Shown: positions 25,613 through 34,756, counted from the stretch's first letter. The stretch is DNA of 64,000 bases from Butyrivibrio sp. (GCA_022486625.1 JAKVKH010000006.1:44345-108344); one strand, 5' to 3'. Program-made: numbers and translations. The notes: generated by a model from the letters alone, not told the origin.

Positions 25613-26731
25613 ATGTATGAACGGATTAATGCTGTTGCACAGTTCAATTTTCAGATCAACAGGGTTCTGACTTATGGGGACGCAGCGTGTGATCACGAGG
25701 AAATCGCAAGACGAACGAGCGGGATCAGAACGATGGCGGAATGGACAGACACCTGGCAGCAGATGGCGCAGGAAGCGCTGATACAGGAGAAATATCTGCA
25801 TGCGGCATTTGATTTCCGGATGGCGGAATTCTTTTTAAAGGAAGAGCATCCGCAGAAACAGCAGATGTATGAACGGGCAGTGGACTGCTTCTACAGAGCT
25901 TTTGATGAACTGCAGTATGATTATGAAGTACATGAGGTTCCCTATAAGGCAACACAGATGCATTCGCTGCGGTTTGGGGCAGACGGTGGAAGGCCGCTCC
26001 TGATCTGCGGCGGGTATGACTCCTTTATAGAAGAATTCATACCTGCACTGACGGATCTGATTCCTGCAGGATATACGATGTATTTATTTGAAGGGGACGG
26101 ACAGGGCAGAACCCTGAAGAATGGCCTGAAATTCATTTATAACTGGGAAGAACCGGTAAAATGTATCATGGATTATTATGGTCTTCAGAATTGTCCGATG
26201 ATCGGCATATCCTGGGGCGGATACCTTGCAATGCGTGCGGCTGCGTTTGAACCGAGAATTTCGGGAGTTATTGCCTATGACGCGGCAGACAACGGATATG
26301 AGATTATGACGCATATTCTGCCGCCCGTGCTGCGCTTCATGGTACGCCATGGCTTTGCACGGGGCAGAGCAGACGCGGTAAATTCTCTGATCGCATTTGC
26401 GCGTAAAAAGAGCCTTCTTGCAGACTGGGCATTTACACAGGGAATGTACATTACAGGTACGAAGTCTGCGTATGAATTCTATCAGGAGATGAACAGGCAC
26501 AGACTGGGTCAGGTTGCGGGACGTATTCATCAGGATTGTCTGCTGCTGGCAGGAGAGAAGGATCACTATATCCCCAAATGTCAGTTTTACAGACTGCAGA
26601 AGGAACTGACAGCAGCGCATTCAGTGACCGCCAGAATGTTTACAGAGGCAGAAGGCGGAGAGCAGCACTGTCAGATCGGTAATCACCGGCTTGCAGCAGA
26701 TGAGATTATGGGGTGGCTTGCCAGACTGTAA
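25613..26731 (+). CDS. Alpha/beta hydrolase
   Basis: The 372-aa protein has a helical N-terminal region (about residues 1-110) and a C-terminal alpha/beta-hydrolase core. The nucleophile elbow is GISWGGYLAMRAA (Ser about residue 199), and the late blocks LLAGEKDHYIP and GGEQHCQIGNH contain the likely Asp and His. It resembles bacterial family S9-like or YqiA-like esterases of unknown substrate. The oxyanion region FEGDGQGRTLKNG precedes the elbow. GGAGGG supports the start. It sits 50 bp after DUF2325 and may be part of the iron-region transcript. Confidence 0.85.
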   Translation: MYERINAVAQFNFQINRVLTYGDAACDHEEIARRTSGIRTMAEWTDTWQQMAQEALIQEKYLHAAFDFRMAEFFLKEEHPQKQQMYERAVDCFYRAFDELQYDYEVHEVPYKATQMHSLRFGADGGRPLLICGGYDSFIEEFIPALTDLIPAGYTMYLFEGDGQGRTLKNGLKFIYNWEEPVKCIMDYYGLQNCPMIGISWGGYLAMRAAAFEPRISGVIAYDAADNGYEIMTHILPPVLRFMVRHGFARGRADAVNSLIAFARKKSLLADWAFTQGMYITGTKSAYEFYQEMNRHRLGQVAGRIHQDCLLLAGEKDHYIPKCQFYRLQKELTAAHSVTARMFTEAEGGEQHCQIGNHRLAADEIMGWLARL

Positions 26732-26818
26732 CAAATGCAACATCATTCGCATACCGTTTGTGTTAAATTCTGTTCAGATGAGGAAGAAAAACGGAAACAG
26801 AATTCACAGGAGGTAACC

Positions 26819-28471
26819 ATGATGAGCAGAACGCTTGATTTAAATCATAACGTACAGGAACTTTGCACGGAGTATCCGGAGCTGACCGGCATTATGGCAG
26901 ATCTTGGATTTAAAGATATAACAAAGCCGCTTGCGCTGGCTACGATGGGAAAAATCATGACGATTCCCAGAGGTGCGGCGATGAAGAATATTCCGATGAA
27001 GAATATTGTGGATGTGCTCCGGGCACATGATTTTGAAGTGGCGTGGTCTGAAGACGGGGATGCAGTGCAGGAGCAGAAGAGAGAGAGACAGACAGTGCCG
27101 GATGCGCTTTCCAGAAAAGACATGCTGAAGAGCTATGTTTACCGGCTGATGCAGGGGGAAGACCTGGAAGAGGTCAGAAAAGATTTCGTGATCAATTTCA
27201 GTGATGTATCTGCAATTGAAATCGCACAGGCCGAACAGGAGCTGATTCGTACGGGGACACCGGTATCCGAAGTTCAGAATCTGTGTGATGTGCATTCGGC
27301 ATTGTTTCATGGAGCAACACAGGCAGAGAAAATTGCGAGGGCAGAGGAAGCGGTACAGGCATCATATCAGGCACAGCAGGAACAGAAGCAGGTTGCAGAT
27401 ACAAAGGAAAATAAGAGCGGTGTACGGCTGATCAAAAAGACCGTACATCCGGACAGGCTGTCAGGTCTGTTCGCACCGGCCGGGTTCGAACAGAATGTGA
27501 TGACACAGATGAAGGAGATGACACAGGAAGAGGGACATCCGCTCTGGATTCTTCATCAGGAAAATCTCCGGATTGAAGCACAGCTTACGCAGATCGAAAA
27601 AGCGGCGGAGAGAAGGGATGATGAAGCATTGAAAGCACTGCTGCAGCAGATAAAAGCGGTGGCAGGCCATTATGGCAAGAAGGACGAGCTCTTTTTCCCA
27701 TTATTAAAGCGAAAATATGATATCTCAGGGCCGTCAGATGTCATGTGGGGCGTGGATGGTGAAATCAGGGAAGAACTGCGAAATGTCAGTGAGAATCCGC
27801 TGCAGATGCAGGATCGTCTGACTGCGGTGCTGAAGCGGATGCGTGAGATGATCTACAAGGAAGAAAACATTCTGTTTCCGCTTGGTGCGCAGTATTTTAC
27901 AGATGCAGAGTGGTACAGCATCTGGCGTGATATGCCGGAATTCGGATATTTTGGAATAGAAATGGCACAGGTCCCGGTCTGGAGGAAGGCAGAAGCGTTG
28001 AAAATGCAGGCAGAGCAGGAAGCGGGAGAAAGAAGCGGCGCAGGAGAAAAAAGCTCTGAAGTTCAGGAGCAGGGCGGCAAGGCTGCGGTCAGTTTTCCTA
28101 CGGGACAGATGAGTGCGGAGCAGCTGCGTGCAGTACTCAATACAATGCCGTATGAGATTACATTTGTGGATGATCAGAACATTACCAGATATTTCAATGA
28201 AGGAGAGAAGCTTTTCCCGAGGCCGTTATCGGCACTGGGCACAGAGGTTTTTGACTGCCATCCGCCCAAGGCAAAGCCTGTGGTGAAGCAGCTGATCGAA
28301 GATCTGCGCGAGGGAAGGCGTGATTTCATGGATGTCTGGATGCCCAAAAACGGTGAGCCGACACTGGTTCGCTACATGGCTGTGCGCGATGAAAACGGGA
28401 AGTATATGGGCGTACTTGAAGTAGTACAGAAGATGGGCACGGCGGCAGCACATTTTTCAGAGAAAGCTTAA
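26819..28471 (+). CDS. DUF1858-DUF438-hemerythrin-PAS multidomain protein
   Basis: The protein is 551 aa from ATG 26819 (or 26822) behind AGGAGGT. Domains in order: DUF1858-like (LDLNHNVQELCTEYPELTG, residues 1-75), DUF438 (about 100-175), hemerythrin HHE (HPLWILHQEN about 238, HYGKKDELFFPLL about 283, EENILFPLG about 350) and a PAS domain (LNTMPYEITFVDDQNITRYF, from about 430). The family relates to ScdA/YtfE-like iron-centre proteins. Oxygen, nitric oxide or iron sensing at the di-iron site is plausible, especially beside the feo locus. No output domain such as a kinase is present. Confidence 0.9.
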   Translation: MMSRTLDLNHNVQELCTEYPELTGIMADLGFKDITKPLALATMGKIMTIPRGAAMKNIPMKNIVDVLRAHDFEVAWSEDGDAVQEQKRERQTVPDALSRKDMLKSYVYRLMQGEDLEEVRKDFVINFSDVSAIEIAQAEQELIRTGTPVSEVQNLCDVHSALFHGATQAEKIARAEEAVQASYQAQQEQKQVADTKENKSGVRLIKKTVHPDRLSGLFAPAGFEQNVMTQMKEMTQEEGHPLWILHQENLRIEAQLTQIEKAAERRDDEALKALLQQIKAVAGHYGKKDELFFPLLKRKYDISGPSDVMWGVDGEIREELRNVSENPLQMQDRLTAVLKRMREMIYKEENILFPLGAQYFTDAEWYSIWRDMPEFGYFGIEMAQVPVWRKAEALKMQAEQEAGERSGAGEKSSEVQEQGGKAAVSFPTGQMSAEQLRAVLNTMPYEITFVDDQNITRYFNEGEKLFPRPLSALGTEVFDCHPPKAKPVVKQLIEDLREGRRDFMDVWMPKNGEPTLVRYMAVRDENGKYMGVLEVVQKMGTAAAHFSEKA

Positions 28472-28477
28472 GTCAGG

Positions 28478-28532
28478 ATAAGCGTGAACAGATGCGAAGA
28501 ACTTTGAATTGCATTGTTCATGCTTATTTTTT
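28478..28532 (+). terminator. Intrinsic terminator after the DUF438 gene
   Basis: ATAAGCGTGAACA pairs with TGTTCATGCTTAT (one G-T pair), with a further ATGC/GCAT inside the loop. A run of six T follows. Confidence 0.8.
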
Positions 28533-28571
28533 ATACTGATATTGATAAAAGGATAAATTCAGGAGGGCAGT

Positions 28572-28967
28572 ATGTTTCTGATCATGGGAATCGAGCAGGG
28601 CAGCAGGCAGCTGAAGTTTGATCAGCTGATTGTCTGCAGAAACTGCGGACAGTATGGACATATTCAGGTTTTTATGACTTATTCATATTTCATGTTCTTT
28701 TTTATTCCGGTCTTCAAATGGGGCAGACATTATTATGCGAAGATGAGCTGCTGCGGTGCTACTTGCGAACTTGATCCGGAACTTGGCAGACAGATTGAAA
28801 AAGGGCTGATAACGGTTCTTTCGGAGTCACAGCTGCATTTTACAGGCGGAAACCGGGGCAGTTATGGATATGGGGCAGATGCCGGTACGCATAAGGTGTG
28901 CAGTAACTGCGGTTATGCGACAGATGAAGACTTTGAATTCTGTCCGAAATGCGGGAAAAAATTCTGA
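28572..28967 (+). CDS. Zinc-ribbon protein of unknown function
   Basis: The 131-aa protein has an N-terminal CRNCGQ motif and a hydrophobic aromatic stretch (YSYFMFFFIPVFKWG) that may be a membrane hairpin. A CCGATC element follows, and a C-terminal zinc ribbon ends the protein (CSNCGYATDEDFEFCPKCGKKF). Proteins of this plan are common in Clostridia as zinc-ribbon domain-containing proteins with no assigned role. The start has AGGAGGG. It is 54 bp ahead of the Y-family polymerase gene. Confidence 0.8.
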   Translation: MFLIMGIEQGSRQLKFDQLIVCRNCGQYGHIQVFMTYSYFMFFFIPVFKWGRHYYAKMSCCGATCELDPELGRQIEKGLITVLSESQLHFTGGNRGSYGYGADAGTHKVCSNCGYATDEDFEFCPKCGKKF

Positions 28968-29021
28968 AGAGCATTTCGGCATTGCGCAGTAAGGCAGGGA
29001 GATCTGATGACGGGAGGAAGC

Positions 29022-30335
29022 ATGGAGGAGCAAGGATTAATATTTCATATTGATGTAAACTCCGCATTTCTGTCATGGACTGCCGTAAAACGTCTGCAGG
29101 AGGATCCTTTGTCGGTGGATCTGCGTACAATTCCGTCTGCAGTAGGCGGCGACAGAAAAACGCGGCACGGAATTATTACCGCGAAGTCCATTCCGGCCAG
29201 AAAATACGGTGTGACAACAGGGGAGCCTGTGGTCAAGGCACTTCAGAAATGTCCGAATCTTGTACTGGTCGAGGGTGATTTTGAAACCTATCGGAAATAT
29301 TCGCATGCATTCATTGAAATTCTGCACAGATATGCACCGGTGGTCGAGCAGGTGTCGATTGATGAGGCATTCCTGGATCTGACAGGGACAGAGAACATGT
29401 ATGCACAGCTGGCAACACCGTCACAGCCGTTTCCGATCTGTCTGGCGGAAAAAATCAAGGATGAGATCCGTGATACGCTTGGCTTTACTGTGAATGTCGG
29501 AATTTCTACAAATAAACTGTTGGCGAAGATGGCAAGTGATTTCACCAAGCCGGACCGGATTCATACACTGTATCCGGAGGAGGTGCCGCAGAAAATGTGG
29601 CCGCTTGAAATCGGAGAACTGTACGGCTGCGGCAGGGCGACTGCACAACGGCTTAAAAGTCTTGGCATCAGGACAATCGGAGATGCTGCGCAGATGAAGG
29701 AAGAAACCCTGCAATCCATGTTGGGCGAAAAGGGCGGTACATATATTTTTCAGAGCGCAAACGGAATCAGCACTTCAAAGGTCAGCGGAGAAACGGAAGA
29801 AGCCAAGGGCTATTCCAATGAAACGACAACAACGCAGGACATTACAACAGAAAATTATGTTGCGGAGGCAACACCGATCCTGCGATTGCTTTCTGAAAAA
29901 GTTGCAGAAAGGCTTCGAAGGGATGGGGTGTATGCACAGACCGTCGGTGTCAGTGTGAAAACGGATGATTTTAAAAGGCATTCCAGACAGACCACGCTGA
30001 AAGAATCCGTAAACAGGACGGATCTGATATTCCACACCTCGGTGGAACTTCTGAATCAGATGATGCTGGGAGCAGACGGACTTTTTATGAAGGGCAGTCA
30101 CATCCGTCTGATCGGGATATCGGCGACCAACCTGGATCATGGGGAATATCGTCAGATGAGTCTGTTTGATCTGCCATCGAAACAGAAAACGGCGTTACCG
30201 GTGAGGAAAATGACACTGGAAAAAGCTATTTCTCCGGAAAAGGAGCAGCGTCTTGATGCAATGACAGATAAAATCCGCAGTGAATTCGGAAAAAAAGCGA
30301 TTCAGCGCGGGAGTGAACTTAAACATCAGAAATGA
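29022..30335 (+). CDS. dinB: Y-family DNA polymerase (DinB/UmuC superfamily)
   Basis: This 437-aa translesion polymerase starts at ATG 29022 (MEEQGLIFHIDVNSAFLSW), set by GGGAGGA. Catalytic carboxylates lie in HIDVNSAF and SIDEAFLDLT. The helix-hairpin-helix-like region is LYGCGRATAQRLKSLGIRTI, and a little-finger domain follows. Length fits Pol IV. The C-terminus shows MSLFDLPSK but no clear clamp-binding motif at the very end. I saw no LexA box in its short upstream region, unlike the next operon. A terminator follows immediately. Confidence 0.92.
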   Translation: MEEQGLIFHIDVNSAFLSWTAVKRLQEDPLSVDLRTIPSAVGGDRKTRHGIITAKSIPARKYGVTTGEPVVKALQKCPNLVLVEGDFETYRKYSHAFIEILHRYAPVVEQVSIDEAFLDLTGTENMYAQLATPSQPFPICLAEKIKDEIRDTLGFTVNVGISTNKLLAKMASDFTKPDRIHTLYPEEVPQKMWPLEIGELYGCGRATAQRLKSLGIRTIGDAAQMKEETLQSMLGEKGGTYIFQSANGISTSKVSGETEEAKGYSNETTTTQDITTENYVAEATPILRLLSEKVAERLRRDGVYAQTVGVSVKTDDFKRHSRQTTLKESVNRTDLIFHTSVELLNQMMLGADGLFMKGSHIRLIGISATNLDHGEYRQMSLFDLPSKQKTALPVRKMTLEKAISPEKEQRLDAMTDKIRSEFGKKAIQRGSELKHQK

Positions 30336-30366
30336 AATCAGGCATGCGTTTTGCCTGATTTTTTTG
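30335..30366 (+). terminator. Intrinsic terminator after the Y-family polymerase gene
   Basis: AAATCAGGCA pairs with TGCCTGATTT across a 7-nt loop, followed by a T run. The stem begins at the last base of the stop codon. Confidence 0.9.
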
Positions 30367-30398
30367 TTGTGCAGAGAGCCTCATTTTTTATTTCCTGC

Positions 30399-30427
30399 TT
30401 GAACGTTGGAGTGAAATGTTATATAAT
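30399..30427 (+). promoter_or_regulatory. Strong sigma-A promoter of the DNA-repair operon
   Basis: TTGAAC and a perfect TATAAT are separated by 17 bp. Two LexA boxes follow directly. Confidence 0.8.
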
Positions 30428-30429
30428 CA

Positions 30430-30454
30430 GAACATACATTCGGAACATATGTTC
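30430..30454. promoter_or_regulatory. Two tandem LexA (SOS) boxes
   Basis: GAACATACATTC (30430-30441, one mismatch) and GAACATATGTTC (30443-30454, perfect palindrome) match the Gram-positive LexA consensus GAAC-N4-GTTC. They lie just downstream of the -10, so LexA would block the transcription start. Repair genes downstream fit SOS control. Confidence 0.8.
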
Positions 30455-30498
30455 TTAAAGCGGCCTTACAGAGAGCATGTAAAAATGGGAGAGCAGCG

Positions 30499-31959
30499 AT
30501 GATCATTGGAGAAAATCTGACACTGGAGCAGAAGCTGGAAATACTTGGAGATGCAGCCAAATATGATGTGGCCTGCACATCGAGCGGTGTGGAGAGAAAA
30601 GGAAACGGACATGGAATCGGGAATGCCGTAAAGGGCGGAATCTGCCATGCATTTGCGGCAGACGGCAGATGTGTGTCCCTTCTGAAAATTCTGATGACCA
30701 ATGAGTGCTGTTACAAGTGCAGATACTGTATTAATCGCGCACAGAATGATGTGGTACGCGCAACGTTTACTCCGGAAGAAGTCGCTTCTCTGACGATTGA
30801 ATTTTACAGAAGGAATTATATTGAAGGACTGTTTCTGAGCTCCGGGATTTATCCTGATCCTGAAGAAACGGTGAAACGCATGCTGGAGGCGGTCAGGCTG
30901 CTTCGGGTAAAGTATCGCTTTAACGGATATATTCATGTTAAGACAATTCCGGGGGCTTCCATGGAGATCACACAGGAGATCGGCTGGCTGGCAGACCGTA
31001 TGAGTGTGAATCTGGAGTTGCCTACGACAGACGGGCTGCGAAAACTGGCACCGAACAAGACCAGAGAAACGATTCTGAAGCCAATGCGGATGATTCAGAA
31101 CGGAATTGAAATGGATCAGAGAGTGCAGCAGGATCAGATTCACAGAATCGGCGTGTCAAATGATGGGATGATTCTGGCCGGAGGCAATGTCACGGGAACG
31201 CCTAAGGACAGGTTTCGGGTGCGCAGGCTTTCTGCAGAAAATGAGGGTATGAAGAATTTCATGCAGCAGAGACCGGATGGCAATATGGGGCGATTTGTAC
31301 CGGCGGGGCAGTCTACGCAGATGATTATTGGAGCAACAGGAGAGAATGATTACCAGATCATGTCGGTGACGGAACAGCTTTATCAGAAATTTGATCTGAA
31401 AAGAGTTTTTTTTTCTTCCTTTGTCAATGTGAATCATGATTCAGATATGCCACAGTGGGGAGGCAGAACTATTCTGGACAGGGAGCACAGGTTGTATCAG
31501 GCGGATTTTCTGCTGCGTTTTTATGGCTTTGATGTGAAGGATCTGCTGACACCGGAGAGACCGAATTTCAATATGCTGTTGGATCCGAAGTGTGATTATG
31601 CGCTCCGGCATCTGGAAAAATTTCCGGTGGAGATAAACCGGGCGTCATATCAGGTTCTGCTGCAGGTTCCGGGAATCGGTGTGACAAGTGCCAGAAGAAT
31701 TGTTGCAGCCAGAAGAGGTGGGATTCTGGATTTTGCGGATCTGAGCAGAATGGGTGTGGTGATGAAACGTGCAGTTTATTTTATTACCTGCAAAGACAAG
31801 ATGATGTATAGAATCAATATGAACGAAAATACACTCATGAGTTATCTTGTAGATGACAGCAGCAGGTTTCTGCTGACAGAGGAAGGCGTGCAGTATGAGC
31901 AGCTGTCTTTGTTTGATTTTGGCATGGGAAATATAGGGCAGCAGGTATCAGGTGCCTGA
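30499..31959 (+). CDS. Putative DNA modification/repair radical SAM protein (TIGR03916 type)
   Basis: The 486-aa protein has the radical-SAM cluster TNECCYKCRYCINRAQ (CxxxCxxC, about residue 71). SSGIYPDPEETVKRMLEAVR is a family block. A helix-hairpin-helix lies near the C-terminus (VPGIGVTSARRIVAARR, about residue 390), which indicates DNA binding. The family almost always pairs with a TIGR03915 partner, the next gene here, 21 bp downstream. The lesion or modification handled is unknown. The SOS promoter supports a role in DNA damage. Confidence 0.92.
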   Translation: MIIGENLTLEQKLEILGDAAKYDVACTSSGVERKGNGHGIGNAVKGGICHAFAADGRCVSLLKILMTNECCYKCRYCINRAQNDVVRATFTPEEVASLTIEFYRRNYIEGLFLSSGIYPDPEETVKRMLEAVRLLRVKYRFNGYIHVKTIPGASMEITQEIGWLADRMSVNLELPTTDGLRKLAPNKTRETILKPMRMIQNGIEMDQRVQQDQIHRIGVSNDGMILAGGNVTGTPKDRFRVRRLSAENEGMKNFMQQRPDGNMGRFVPAGQSTQMIIGATGENDYQIMSVTEQLYQKFDLKRVFFSSFVNVNHDSDMPQWGGRTILDREHRLYQADFLLRFYGFDVKDLLTPERPNFNMLLDPKCDYALRHLEKFPVEINRASYQVLLQVPGIGVTSARRIVAARRGGILDFADLSRMGVVMKRAVYFITCKDKMMYRINMNENTLMSYLVDDSSRFLLTEEGVQYEQLSLFDFGMGNIGQQVSGA

Positions 31960-31980
31960 AAATAAAAAAGGTGATATACA

Positions 31981-32790
31981 ATGATGAAACATATTTTATA
32001 CTGTGAAGATTCACCGGAAGGAATACTGTCTGCAGTGCATGAAGCATATACACTCCGGTATGGTCATGCAGACACGGAGATCCGGACAGAAGGCAGAGAT
32101 GCAGAAAATATGGAACTGTTTGCGCAGACTACAAAAGTGCCTCTGAATCAGGCACATGCGGCCAGTGTCAGAGACGCACTGATCCGAAAAATCGGATCAG
32201 ATGCCTATGACATGATTATGTATACAGCATTGTCCAATGCACCGGATAAAGCGGATGTAATCTACCATTTTCTGGTGAGAGGATTTGCCAATGGAGAGAA
32301 AACGGTAGATTTCTATTCAGATCCGTATGTGGCAAGGCTTCGTACCATAGATCGCAAAGTCAGCAGAGAAACATGTCACTGGAATGAATTTCTGCGTTTT
32401 CGCGAGCATACTGCACAGATGGCGCCGGCGCTGATGCTGCCCGAAGGGGCGAACATGCATACACTGATGACATCCAGAATTACACCGGAGGCAAGAGTTG
32501 TGGTTCTGATCATGCCGCATTTTTCGGATCGTTTTCCGGAGGAAAATTTTCTGATTTATGATTCGGTTCATGATGAAGCAGGAATTCATGCTGCCGGCGG
32601 CAGCTGGTACATTTCACAGCAGATCGGGAGACAGTTTCCGGAAATAGCTGCACTTACGGGAGTGGCGGAGACAGCGGAAGAAGAGGTGGAACGTTTGTGG
32701 AAGGCGTTTTTTGATACAATTGAAATAAAGCAGCGGCATAATACAAAACTGCAGCAGAGTCTTATGCCGTTGAAGTTCCGGGTCAGTTAA
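31981..32790 (+). CDS. TIGR03915-family putative DNA repair protein
   Basis: The 269-aa protein opens MMKHILYCEDSPEGILSAVHEAY and shows the family blocks DPYVARLRTIDRKVSRE and FRFREHT-like FLRFREHTAQMAP. HFSDRFPEENFLIYDSVHDEA follows. It is the genetic partner of the radical-SAM protein and shares its SOS-type promoter. In other bacteria the region can be fused to a uracil-DNA-glycosylase-like domain, but no such domain is seen here. Its exact activity is unknown. Confidence 0.88.
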   Translation: MMKHILYCEDSPEGILSAVHEAYTLRYGHADTEIRTEGRDAENMELFAQTTKVPLNQAHAASVRDALIRKIGSDAYDMIMYTALSNAPDKADVIYHFLVRGFANGEKTVDFYSDPYVARLRTIDRKVSRETCHWNEFLRFREHTAQMAPALMLPEGANMHTLMTSRITPEARVVVLIMPHFSDRFPEENFLIYDSVHDEAGIHAAGGSWYISQQIGRQFPEIAALTGVAETAEEEVERLWKAFFDTIEIKQRHNTKLQQSLMPLKFRVS

Positions 32791-32821
32791 GAAATGAATG
32801 AAGCAGCTGACAGAAGCAATT

Positions 32822-32848
32822 TTGACTTTGGAAGAGTTATGGTATAAT
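32822..32848 (+). promoter_or_regulatory. Candidate promoter upstream of the pseudouridine synthase gene
   Basis: TTGACT (32822) and TATAAT (32843) have only 15 bp between them; a one-base shift to TTTGAC gives 16. The palindrome copy 2 follows immediately. Confidence 0.5.
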
Positions 32849-32877
32849 AAATTCAGGTGCAGAGGCACCTGAATTTA
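32848..32877. repeat. Palindromic element, copy 2 (partner at 12244)
   Basis: TAAATTCAGGTGC and GCACCTGAATTTA form a 13-bp perfect inverted repeat around AGAG, placed at the -10/transcription start. GAGGTTGC follows 3 bp later, as at the copy near 12244. The shared core is CAGGTGCAGWGGCACCTG. Confidence 0.6.
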
Positions 32878-32953
32878 ACGAGGTTGCGGAAGCAGAAACA
32901 TTCAGGAAAAAATTAAAAGGTCAGATGGCGCTTGCTGTCTGTGAAAGAGATAT

Positions 32954-33853
32954 ATGGCAGTCAGAAATTTAAGTTATATTGTCAGGCCGGAAGATGACGG
33001 CAGTATGGTGCGGGAACTTCTGAAAGAAAAGCTGAAGCTTTCCAGAAGAGAGATCAGTCATGCCAAGATGTATGAAGATGGAATCATGATTGATGGAAGT
33101 CAGGTAACAGTCCGACACGAAGTCATACCGGGAGAAGAGCTTCAGGTCAATCTGCATGAAAATATTGAACAGGCATCGGAAATTATTCCGCAGGAAGGCC
33201 CGTTGGAAGTCATTTATGAGGATGAAGATCTGATCTGTCTGAATAAGCCGGCAAATATGGTGGTTCATCCATCACATGGACATTTTACGGATTCACTCTG
33301 CAATCGTCTTGCGTGGCATTATCAGCAGAATGGTGAAGCACATGTGATGCGGGCAGTCGGAAGACTGGACCGCGAAACATCCGGAATTATCATATTTGGT
33401 AAGAACAGGCTGGCAACTGCGGTTCTGTCCATGCAGGGACAGAAAGGACAAAGGTTGAAGGAGTATCTTGCTTTGTGCGCAGGCACCATGGAACGAGAGG
33501 ATGGAACAATTGATCTTCCGATCAGTGATACACCCGGGATCAGAATGATCCGCAGAGTGAGTCCGGATGGGGATCGTGCGGTGACGCACTTTCATGTGGA
33601 GAGGCAGTTTGAGGGCTATGCACTTGTGAGACTTCGGTTGGAAACAGGAAGGACACATCAGATTCGCGTTCATATGGCGGCAATGGGACATCCGCTTCTG
33701 GGCGATCATCTGTATGGCACAGATCTGGATGACTGGTACGGAATGGAACGGACTGCACTTCATTCTGCACATGTGGAGATGGTGCATCCGGTGAGTGGCA
33801 GAAAAATGAAATTTACTGCTGCGCTTCCGGAAGACATGCAGGCGCTTATTTGA
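32954..33853 (+). CDS. RluA-family pseudouridine synthase
   Basis: The 299-aa protein has an S4-like N-terminal region (REISHAKMYEDGIMIDGSQV). The catalytic domain has VIYEDEDLICLNKPANMVVHP and the catalytic Asp in AVGRLDRETSGIIIF. TGRTHQIRVHMAAMGHPLLGD is near the C-terminus. The domains identify the RluD/RluA group; the RNA target position cannot be told from sequence. It is 12 bp upstream of sortase B, and the two may be co-transcribed. Confidence 0.93.
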   Translation: MAVRNLSYIVRPEDDGSMVRELLKEKLKLSRREISHAKMYEDGIMIDGSQVTVRHEVIPGEELQVNLHENIEQASEIIPQEGPLEVIYEDEDLICLNKPANMVVHPSHGHFTDSLCNRLAWHYQQNGEAHVMRAVGRLDRETSGIIIFGKNRLATAVLSMQGQKGQRLKEYLALCAGTMEREDGTIDLPISDTPGIRMIRRVSPDGDRAVTHFHVERQFEGYALVRLRLETGRTHQIRVHMAAMGHPLLGDHLYGTDLDDWYGMERTALHSAHVEMVHPVSGRKMKFTAALPEDMQALI

Positions 33854-33865
33854 CAGGGGAAGGAT

Positions 33866-34756
33866 ATGGATAAAAATCAGACAGAAAACACAATGGCAGA
33901 GGAGAGTCAGAAAAAAGAAACATATAAAAAAAATGGCAGCGGATTTCTGACGATATTCCGCTATATAATGATCTGCATATGCCTGGCAGTAGCGGTGTAC
34001 GAGGGTGTTCAGATCTATCTGGATCAGAGGGAATATCAGACTGCGGATAATGAATATCAGAGTCTTGCAGAGCAGGCGGTACAGGAAAATGCAGAGACAG
34101 CATCTTCATCGTCCGGATCGGCAGTATCCGGCAGCACTGATTTACAGGTAAATGCAAAAATCACACCGGATCTGAAGGTGGATTATGAAACACTTGAAAA
34201 GAGCAATACGGATTTTATCGGATGGCTTTCATTTGAAGCGCTGGACATCAGTTATCCGATCGTGAAGGAACAGAAAGAAAATGAGTATATTCATACTACA
34301 TTTGACGGCAGAAATAATAAAGCAGGCTGTATTTTTATGGATACACTCAGCAATGAGAAATTTGAAGGCCGCAGTGACTTCGTGTTTGGACATAATATGC
34401 GAAATCTTTCGATGTTTGGCTCATTAAAACTGCTGTATAAGAAAGGAAATGAGTATCTGCTGAAAAACAATCCGTATGTGTTTGTTTATACAAAGGACGG
34501 AATTTATCAGTATGAGGTTTTTGCCTATGAAACAACGCAGACAGGAAGTTCTGTATATGATGAAATTACTACAGACGATGCCTACGATGCTTATGTGAAA
34601 GCGGTACAGAGGCGCTCCATGTATGATTGTCCGGATGAAATTGATTTTTCGGAAAGACCGGAACTTCTGAACCTGTCTACATGTTCCGGAGCAGCAGGAG
34701 GAACAAAACGTTTTGTTGTTCATACAGTCAGAGTCAGAACATGGGAGAATTCCTGA
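33866..34756 (+). CDS. srtB: Class B sortase
   Basis: This 296-aa membrane-anchored transpeptidase has a cytoplasmic charged N-terminus, one membrane helix (FRYIMICICLAVAVYEGVQI) and a Ser-rich spacer. The sortase domain has FVFGHNMRN (catalytic His), NLSTCSG (nucleophile Cys about residue 273) and an Arg in HTVRVR. The spacing fits class B. No LPXTG- or NPQTN-like substrate gene was seen in the window. The substrate is therefore elsewhere in the genome. Confidence 0.92.
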   Translation: MDKNQTENTMAEESQKKETYKKNGSGFLTIFRYIMICICLAVAVYEGVQIYLDQREYQTADNEYQSLAEQAVQENAETASSSSGSAVSGSTDLQVNAKITPDLKVDYETLEKSNTDFIGWLSFEALDISYPIVKEQKENEYIHTTFDGRNNKAGCIFMDTLSNEKFEGRSDFVFGHNMRNLSMFGSLKLLYKKGNEYLLKNNPYVFVYTKDGIYQYEVFAYETTQTGSSVYDEITTDDAYDAYVKAVQRRSMYDCPDEIDFSERPELLNLSTCSGAAGGTKRFVVHTVRVRTWENS

